DNA of 64,000 bases from Pithys albifrons albifrons (lineage: Eukaryota; Chordata; Aves; Passeriformes; Thamnophilidae), in contig NC_092465.1 in assembly GCF_047495875.1 (NCBI RefSeq), forward strand, positions 922,501 to 986,500, written 5' to 3'. Of the stretch, positions 35,601-44,600 are shown piece by piece. The position numbers and the translations under genes are program-made. The notes below the pieces were generated by a model that did no database searches, was not told the origin of the DNA, and worked only from the letters and a program-made list of their open reading frames with translations. Numbering within the stretch: the stretch's first letter is position 1; each line of letters opens with the position of its first letter.

Positions 35601-38600
35601 TTACTTGTAGATGGGGAGCATGATGGGCAGCGGCGCGGAGAGGTGCGGGGCGCTCTGCAGAACGTACGCGCGCTCCTCCAGCGCCTCCTTCACCATCCTG
35701 TACTGGAAACACGAGCACCTGGTGAGCCCCACCTTACCCAGCCTCGGCCCCACGTGCAACACTGAGCAGCAAACTGCAGCAAAGCCAGTTCCTCACATGA
35801 GTCCCACTGGTCTTTCAGAGACACACTGAGATCTGCTGAAAAATTCAAACTAAGGAAAATGATGCCCAAGAAAATTAAGTTTCAGTCATTTAATTTTGGT
35901 GCCTTGGCATGTCAGTTGGGTGTTTTTTAATTTGAACATAAAGCACAATAAGCCACATTACCTTAACTGTGGGCAGGAGGCACTTAGGAGGGCTAAGACT
36001 CATCCCATGACACAGTTTCCAAGCCAATTCCCACAGTTAATCCCATCCTAACTCCAAGCTGCAAATGCAGATGGGTTCTTCTCCAAACCAATCAATGTGC
36101 ATCAACATGAGGTAGTTCTTTGGCAAAAAAGGTGGGTTTCTACAGCAGGATAACTGCATGGTTTAGATAATTTCCCCTGTAAAATTACCATTTCTATAGC
36201 AGTACTACAACCACCAAAACATACTGTGAGAGGTTTCAATGGGAAGACAATGCAATTCCTCAAAACAGGAATACCAGGCTGCCCACAGTACAAGAACACA
36301 CTAAGGCATTTACATATACTCACTCATTTACCATATTTTCTATCCCCTTGCCAAAATTCATCACTTATTTACCATCTTTTTCCCTGTTACAAAATAAATC
36401 ACTCATTTACAGTATTTTTTCCTCATTTCAAATTAAATCACTCCTTTACTATCTTTTCTTTGCCCATTCCAGAACAGGACAGACACCCACTCTCTCAAAT
36501 TCTTCCCATGACAAGTAGAAAGCTGTTTTTATTCTGAGACCAGCCCTGTCTCTGCCTTCCTGGCCCAAAATTCACAGCCTACAAGGCCTGGCCATTACAC
36601 TGCCCACCAAAGAACTGAGCAAAGGCAGCAGTGGTGCCTTCCCCAGCCTGGGAAGCTCCCCTGGAGAAGACACTTCCCATGCACAGGGGCTGTGCAATAC
36701 AACAGTCAAGCAGTGAAAAAAATCAACAGGAGACTCAGAGCTACTTGGGACAGGGGAAGTGTCTACCAGAAAATTGCTTGACCACCAGCACAAATACCTG
36801 CTCGAAATCCAACTTCATGATGGCCTTCTGGAGGTACCTCACTCCACCATGGATCAATTTGGTGCTCCTGCTGCTGGTCCCCGATGAGAAATCGTATCTT
36901 TCTAGAAGGGCTGTTTTTAGTCCTGTGTTACCAGAAAACCAAATTAACTTCTTAAATTACACAATTTGTATGTAATTCATTAAAGACACTTCTCTAGGGT
37001 AGAGACAATCACAAGAAAAATTACTCTGTACATGGATAAATTTGTATTCAAAGTGTAATGCACTGTCTATATTGTAATGAAAAATTTTAGCCTCCTTCCT
37101 GAGGGAAAAGTCAAACCAGAACTTAAACACAAGCACATTAAAACTGGGGTATTTCACAATGGGAAGCATTACAGTGGCCATGCTCCTGCAAGCACATGAG
37201 AGCTCAGATGCAGAGCAGGAACAGAAGGTTTTCATGGACACTTTAAACTCCTTGCAGAGAGCTCTCCACCTCTTGCACTAAGAATTGAGACAGCGTTCCA
37301 CAGAGGGAGACAACTGGCAGCTTTGTTTACCTGTGGTTTGCTTGAGAGGTGCCCCAAACCAGGGGAGAGCCAGCCATGGGCTGTGTGGGGAGAGCTCACC
37401 AGAGAACATGGGCACACATAGAATTCTGACACAGACAGGACATAGTCTGACCAGGCTCCCCACAGAATTCTTTGGGTTGGAAAAGGTCTCCAAGATCATC
37501 CAGTCCAACCTGTGCCCGATGCCCACCTTGTCACTCAGTCCACTGAGTGCCACGGCCAGTCCTGCCTTGGGCACCTCCAGGGCTGGGCACTCCAACCCTC
37601 CCTGGGCAGCCCCTGCCAGTGCCTGCCCACCCTTTCCATGCAGCAATTCCTGCTCTGTGCCCCCTGCCCTGCCCTGGGCAGCCCCGGCCAGTGCCTGCCC
37701 ACCCTTTCCATGCAGCAATTCCTGCTCTGTGCCCCCTGCCCTGCCCTGGGCAGCCCCGGCCAGTGCCTGCCCACCCTTTCCATGCAGCAATTCCTGCTCT
37801 GTGCCCCCTGCCCTGCCCTGGGCAGCCCCTGCCAGTGCCTGCCCACCCTTTCCATGCAGCAATTCCTGCTCTGTGCCCCCTGCCCTGCCCTGGCCCAGCC
37901 TGAGGCCGTGCCCTCTGCTCCTGTCCCTGTGCCCTGGGGCACAGCCCGACCACCTGTCCCGGCTCCCCCCTCCTGGCAGGGATGGCAGAGCCAGAAGGTG
38001 CCCCCTGAGCCTCCTTTGCTCCAGCTGAGCCCCTCCAGCTCCCTCAGCTGCTGCTCCAGCCCCTTCCCAGCTCTGCTCCCTGCCCTGGGCACCTCCAGCC
38101 CCTCCGTGTCCCTCCTGGCAGGGATTGCAGAGCCAGAACTGGACATGGCACTTGAGGGGCCTCAGCACTGCCCAGCACAGAGATTTTAACATCTATTGGT
38201 CTTCCAAAAACTTTTTTATTCTTAAAATTCTAATTATTACTGGTAACTTCCAAAGATCAGAGCAATTTATTTTTGTCAAATGTGACCAAAGATTAATGGA
38301 CACAATCAGAAATAATTTGGCAAAGATTTATCAAACACATGAAAAGCAAAATTTGTTGTTAAGTGAAGCAAACACAATAAAAGAGCAAGTTCCATGAACG
38401 AACAGCAACAAGACACAACTCATTAACCAAATGCCCAGGAATATTTCACACCTCAGAAATGTACTGACAAAATCAGAATATCCAAGCAAAGGATAAACAG
38501 AGATTAACTGTAATAATTTCTGTCTGCTTTACAACTGCATTTTCTGCCACAGCGTAGCAGAGGCAGAAGTGAAAAGATCCCAAGTTCCTTTTTGTCCTGT

Positions 38601-41600
38601 GTTATTAAATATAATAATCAGGCTGGAGTTTGGGTGTATCTCCCAATGGGCAGACATCACTTCTTTATCCATTTCAAACTATCCCATCTGCTGGACAAGT
38701 GTTTTCCAACTCAAACAGCAAAACACACCTGGAGGCAGGTTTTGCATCTGTTTCTGGGGTATAACCACAGGTTAAAGAACATGAAGAACTTTAGGGCTCT
38801 CTACTATGTTTTACACTGGGTGTTTTTCCATTTTAGTTTCAGAAGCACAAACAAGGTCTGTGAACACAGAATTTAAAGTTGGTTGTGTCTCATTGTCTGA
38901 CTGTACTGAAAATAACAACTGAGGGAACACATTCCAAGACAAACATCCCTCACAAATGGTTTTTTTGCAAAAATATGATATTCTGGAGGAATATACTTAA
39001 TAGTGCTATTAATAGCAATAACATTAATTAATATTTATTGTGCTATTGGATAGCAGAGAAGCTGATACAGGCACAGCACCCATGTGTTCTCACCTCTGTA
39101 CCTGCACATCTCTTCTCATTAAACTTGTGAAGTGATTTATTCTCATTGAAAACTCTCTTATTTGATAGAGGCTGCTGGCTGATTTCAGAGTTGCTGTGTG
39201 AGGAGGATGACAGAGTGGGCACTGGTGTCCTGCTTCTGGACAGAGCTTTTCACCTGTGTGACCAACTGCACGAGGGACTGGGCAATTCTGCTCATCCACT
39301 GGTGTGTTCTCTCACCCGTGTCCTCACCCACCCTCATCCTCTGCAGCTGGACATGGACATGGAATGAGATGAGCTTTAAGGTCCCTTCCAACCCAAACCA
39401 GTCTCAGATTCTAAAGTAAGGTAAAAACCATTTGCTCAAACTCATTTTTCCCCCAAACTTTCTCTAAGTTAAGGTCCATGGAAAGTTACCATCAATCCTA
39501 TGGTTCCCAGTAGCCTCTTAAACCAGTTACCAGCTAATTCCTCCAAGGTGGGGCAATGGGAGATCTGCTGTTATGGGCCTTCAAGTTCATTGTTCCTTCT
39601 GAGAACAGCATTGTGTAACCTCTGTCTTCAGGTAGTTTTGAAAAGCCAAACTGGTAAGTTTACTGTAAGGAATAAGGCTGCAATTGAGGCCTCACCTCTG
39701 GTGGCTGCATCCAGAGCACAGCCACAGCCCGTTGCTCCTCCTCCTATGACAAGGACATCAAATTCAGTGGTGGTTTGCAGGGCCAAAATCTGCTGCTCTC
39801 TCGTGGGGAGATGGTTCTTTACTGGAACATCTTCTGCAGCCTCAACCTGCACCAAGGCACCCTGCAAAGATTACACACAGCCCATGACAAAGGGAAATAA
39901 AGGGAAAATTAAAATTTAGGAAAACTAAAGTTGGCAGTCCCTGAAATGACCACTGGTTTTTCCCAAACACGGTGCTTGTGGTTCCCAGGGGATCACACCC
40001 ACCCCACCAGCCCCAGCCCTGCATGGCCTCACCTGAGAGCTGCATTAAGCACTCAGCCAACTGTGCCCAGGCTCAGCCACCTCCTGCAAACGCTGGGAAC
40101 AAAGGTCTCCTCATTAGAAGCTGTTTAAAGCAGCTCAGCCCTCAAACAGAGCTGAGCTCCCGGTGCTCCAGACACACACAGACAGTGGAGCTGAGGCACA
40201 GGGAAGCAGAGGTGAATCCTGATGAGCCTCCCCATCAGTCTCCCCTGGCTCTCCTGTGTTTACACACCAACATGTGGCTGCTGGCAAAGATCATCGGGTG
40301 AGGGACAAAGTCTGGGCACTTCAAAGAAATTCACCTTCCACATTATTCATTTGGCCATGGAATTCTTCCCATTTCCACCTATTGCTGCCTCTTGCCCTGC
40401 TCTCTCCCCAGCCCTGCCCTCTCTAGCAGTGCTAAAAACTTTTATATCCCACAAACTACAGTAGAAACATATCACAGAATTCCAGACTGGTTTGGGTTGG
40501 AGGGGATCCAAAGCCCATCCAGTCCCACCCCCTGCATGGGCAGGGACACCTCCCACCACCCCAGGTTGCTCCAAGCCCTGTCCAGCCTGGCCTGGGACAC
40601 TTCCAGGGATGGGACAGCCACAGCTGCTCTGCCCGACCTGATTTTATATTTCAAAGGGACCCAACCTCCAGTGATGAGAAGTTCACAACCTCTATAAAGC
40701 ATCAGAACCCTGATACAGTTCCAGAACATGTTTTTCAAGGGAGTGATGGACACAAGGATAGAGACAGTGAGAGGACCCAGCTGTTCCTGTCTACGCTCCC
40801 TCCTCTGGCTCTAAGACATCCCTCTGCCCCACACTCCACAGAGGTTTGCTGTGAGCCTCCCAAAAGGGGACAAGACTTGAAGCACACCAAAGATTGTCCT
40901 GTGGAACACTCAAACACAGCAGCGCTCTGGGCTGCAGTGCCAGGGGCACAGCCTGACTCCCAACAAGCTCCTGCTTCCCCTCACTGAGCTGCTGCTGCAG
41001 CACTGCTGGGTCATCCCAGGCAGCTGCTGCCAACTTCCAGCTTCCCTAAACTCCACCTCGTGACACCGAGACAGCAGTGGCAAGCAGGAAATTGGGAAGA
41101 CTCAAAACACCTGTGGCTCAGTCTCACACGTGTTCTGGCTGGCCAAGCTCAGCCATGTGTGCTCAGCTTCTCTGAGCTTTGGAGAAGGGAAAATCATCAC
41201 CTCCAAATCTGCTTTGCACTGTGTTCCCAGACAATTTTCCAGGTGTACAACATAACTTCAGGAAATCAAGAGAACACCAGAAAGGCCAAACTCAGAGTAC
41301 AGGAAGTACTGTCGTCCACTGGGCTCGACTGTATGTTTTGGTTTGGTTTTAAACACATTATCTACAACAAATGGCTGGAAACAAAACCTGAGCAGAGTCC
41401 CCAGCATCCAGCCCCTGGTATAGGCAGAGTCTGGAGATTAGCCCTGGAATATAAGCAGAGTGATTAGCACCAGGAATTGATACAGATATGATGCATCTTG
41501 CTGTCAATTAAATGGGGGAGTGAAGAAAAGCTGCACACAGGGATTCCATCTGCAGTAACGTGATTAGTTTGGCAGTGAACAAGTGTGTTTACTGAAATAA

Positions 41601-44600
41601 GCAATTGCTGTTTATATCTACAATTTCTCAGGCAAGAGTTCCCTGAATGGTTTTGATTACACTCTTAGCGAGAGGAATTTAGTTTGGCAGTTTGAATTTA
41701 ATCATCAAGTTATAGAGTGATCTAGTAATCCATAAGCCAGTGCTCTCGTTAATTTGCTACTGTTAATCTCTAGGTAGGTTTGATAGAGTCAAATTCATCA
41801 TCCTTATTCACTTACAAAAATAAAGTAAATAAAACTCCCCAAAGCAGACCCCAATACATTATCATATTATTACACTATTGGATTCACCCTGCTGAGCAAT
41901 TCTGACTGACCAAAAATGCACTTCCACACTGGGAGAGCAGGACTGGAAAGGACAGCAATGTCTTACAACTCCACACCAAAGCAGTGCCTCCCCCCTTACT
42001 GCTTACAGAGAGGGAGGGGAAGAAAAGCCATCAGTGGCCTCCAACTCCACTTGGCACACCTGAAAACACCCCCTCACACCTGGCCCCAGCCTGCTTAGGT
42101 CGATGAATTAAATACAGCCCCAAAAAGCAAGAATGCAGCAATTCAGTCAGGAAGTAAGAGGATCTGGTACTTCCCATCCTCTGTCACGACTTGTGCTGGA
42201 AGTGCTGGGGAAACTGCTGGCAAAGGTTCACTGTGTCACCTGGGCCATTCAGAGGTCTGAGGACTTGGGCCACATCATGGAATCCCAGACTAGTTTGGGT
42301 GAGAAGGGACCCCAAAGCTCATCCAGTCCCACCCCTGCCATGGGCAGGGACACCTCCCACCAGCCCAGGTGGCTCCAAGTCCCATCCAAGCTGGCCTTGG
42401 ACATTTCCAGGGATCCAGGGGCAGCCACAGCTTCTCTGGGCAACAAGGGATTTACATTTACAGCAGTTCCACTGAGAAAGTATCAGTCTACACACACTAT
42501 TGCTTTACCCAGAAGCAGTTCTGGAGGGACCAGTACACGTGTGTGTATAGGAAAATCAGTTGGGATAAAAATCTTGAAAAGCAGGACAGACCTGGACCAG
42601 TGGACTGTTTTGTTTCCAATGTGTAAACACTTGATACACAGCCAAGGTTAGGGGTGCTACCTGTGCCACTTTCCTCCCAGCACACCCACCAAGGACAACT
42701 TCATATGCTCCATCAGAAGTTGCCAACACTCCTCCCTTTCAGTGGGCAAACCACTCACTAGTGTTCAATTAAAAATCCAAATGACTTCCTGTCTTTTCTT
42801 AAGGGCCAGAACTTCACCACCCTTCAGCTTCTCCCTTGGAACTACCTGGGACAGCCAAGTTTCACATGAAAACCATGGAAGACAGAGCCAGGCAGACCAG
42901 CCAGCCAGGGTTGGTATTCTGTAGCTGGTGCCCCCAGTTCCAAGAGCCACAGCACCATCAGTCCCTGAGTGAAGCTGTACAAACATGGGTGAAAACACTG
43001 AGCACTGGATTTCTGTCTTATCGTGTGACGGATTCTGTCCTTGAGATAACAACACAATTCCTACAGTGTACAGCCAATTAGTACATCTTGGGCAACCTCC
43101 CTCTCTCACACAGGATCCAAGCTCTCTGTCCCAGGAGCTCTGACTGGCAGGTGTTACAAAGGAGGGGACCCTGGGGCTGGGGGATGTGCCCTCAGCTCAG
43201 ACATCTCTCCTATGCCAGTCCCTCAGTTTGTCCCATCTGCTGTCCCATGGGAGGTGTTTAAGGCCACAGCCTTAAGGGTGGGCAAGTGGGTCCAGATCCA
43301 TGTGCTCACACAAACACTGGAAATGTTCAGATCCTTTGCTGACTGATCCTACACAACAGGTTTAGAAACCAGGGGGACACCTGGTTCTGTCACTTGACAC
43401 CATGATGACATTCAGTAAAACCCTGGGGTTCAGTCGGTCTCTGGAAGTTCATATTGGCCATACATTCCAAAAAAAAGGGAATTCCTTGAATTCTGGAATA
43501 CTGAAAATGCAACAGGCGAGTTCTCCAGGTGACTTTTCCTGTACAACCCCTTCTCTTACTTAACAGTGCTAAAATTTGCAGCAGGCATTTGTGGCAGTAA
43601 TGAAGTCAGACTGTAAAACCCTGGGATAAAGGCTCTGGAGAGAGTTCCAAACAGCACCATCAGCTCAGAGCACAGCAGGAAGCCTGAAGGGGAGCTCACT
43701 TGAGACGCTGGGGTTTATTTTCTGCAACACTATCTGAAGCCATAAAGATCCTGGCTATCCACTTCCCAGCTAGGCTCCCCAGAAATGACTCATCTCATTC
43801 CCAGCTGCTCCTCCTCCTCCCCACAGAAACGGCCAGAGGATTTAAAAGCTGTGTGGATGTGGCACTTGGGGACATGGGTCAGTGGTGGCCTTGGCAGTGT
43901 TGGGGGATGGCTGGACTCGAAGGTCTGAGAGGGCTTTTCCAACCTACACAAGTCTGTGGTTCTGTGATGGAGAAGGGAGTTATAGAGCACAGCCACTCTG
44001 ACCTGCTGTGGGAGCAGATATCCCAGTGAAATCTGCTACAACAGCAAGATCCAATGGACAAACTGACACTGGAATCTACTGCTCCTTTCTGCTACCACTA
44101 CCCCATTGCAAGAGCAGGGCTCCAACACCTTCCTCCTCTGCAAAGAACTGACTCTGTGCCAGTTACCTCGAGCACAGCTCTGAAGTGACCCCGGGCTCAC
44201 CAGGGACAACAGGAGCTGTCCCACAGACTTCCTTGGCACAGATCCTGCCCCCAGACTGTTTCCAGCCTCATGGACTGAACAGGAGGGGGCACCACGACTG
44301 TTTTGAAGCTGAGATGTTGAGAGGTAGCACTGGTGGTTTCACTTCCACCTTCTAAGCTTGAAAATACTGTCCAGACTCAGCATTTATACTTCCATCAGGA
44401 CTTTCCACTCCTGCAACTAAGTAAAACTCCCAGTAGCACCCAAAGGTCACTTTTTAAACCCCAAGAATGACTTACAAGCACCACACTTCCCCACCAGTCA
44501 CAAACCCACGATACTAAGGCAGCCTTTAACACCATCCCCAGAGCAGTGCCTGCCAAACCAAGCCAAGAGGCTCTTGGCACTCCTCCCCAAACAAAACTAT

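Larger units (their letters stand above)
34716..36797 (-). other. GPD2: GPD2 introns 5 and 4 (flanking exon 5)
   Basis: Apart from exon 5 (35605-35702) and the 19-bp triplicate, nothing is recognised. Confidence 0.75.
36923..39695 (-). other. GPD2: GPD2 intron 3
   Basis: Holds the expanded CR1 at 37455-38165 and a 60-bp CR1 remnant at 39358. The remainder is AT-rich with nothing recognised. Confidence 0.78.

Noticed and set aside
37278..38192. 304-codon minus-strand frame as a host gene
   Set aside because: It is a 3' CR1 fragment kept open by a 72-bp (24-codon) duplication.
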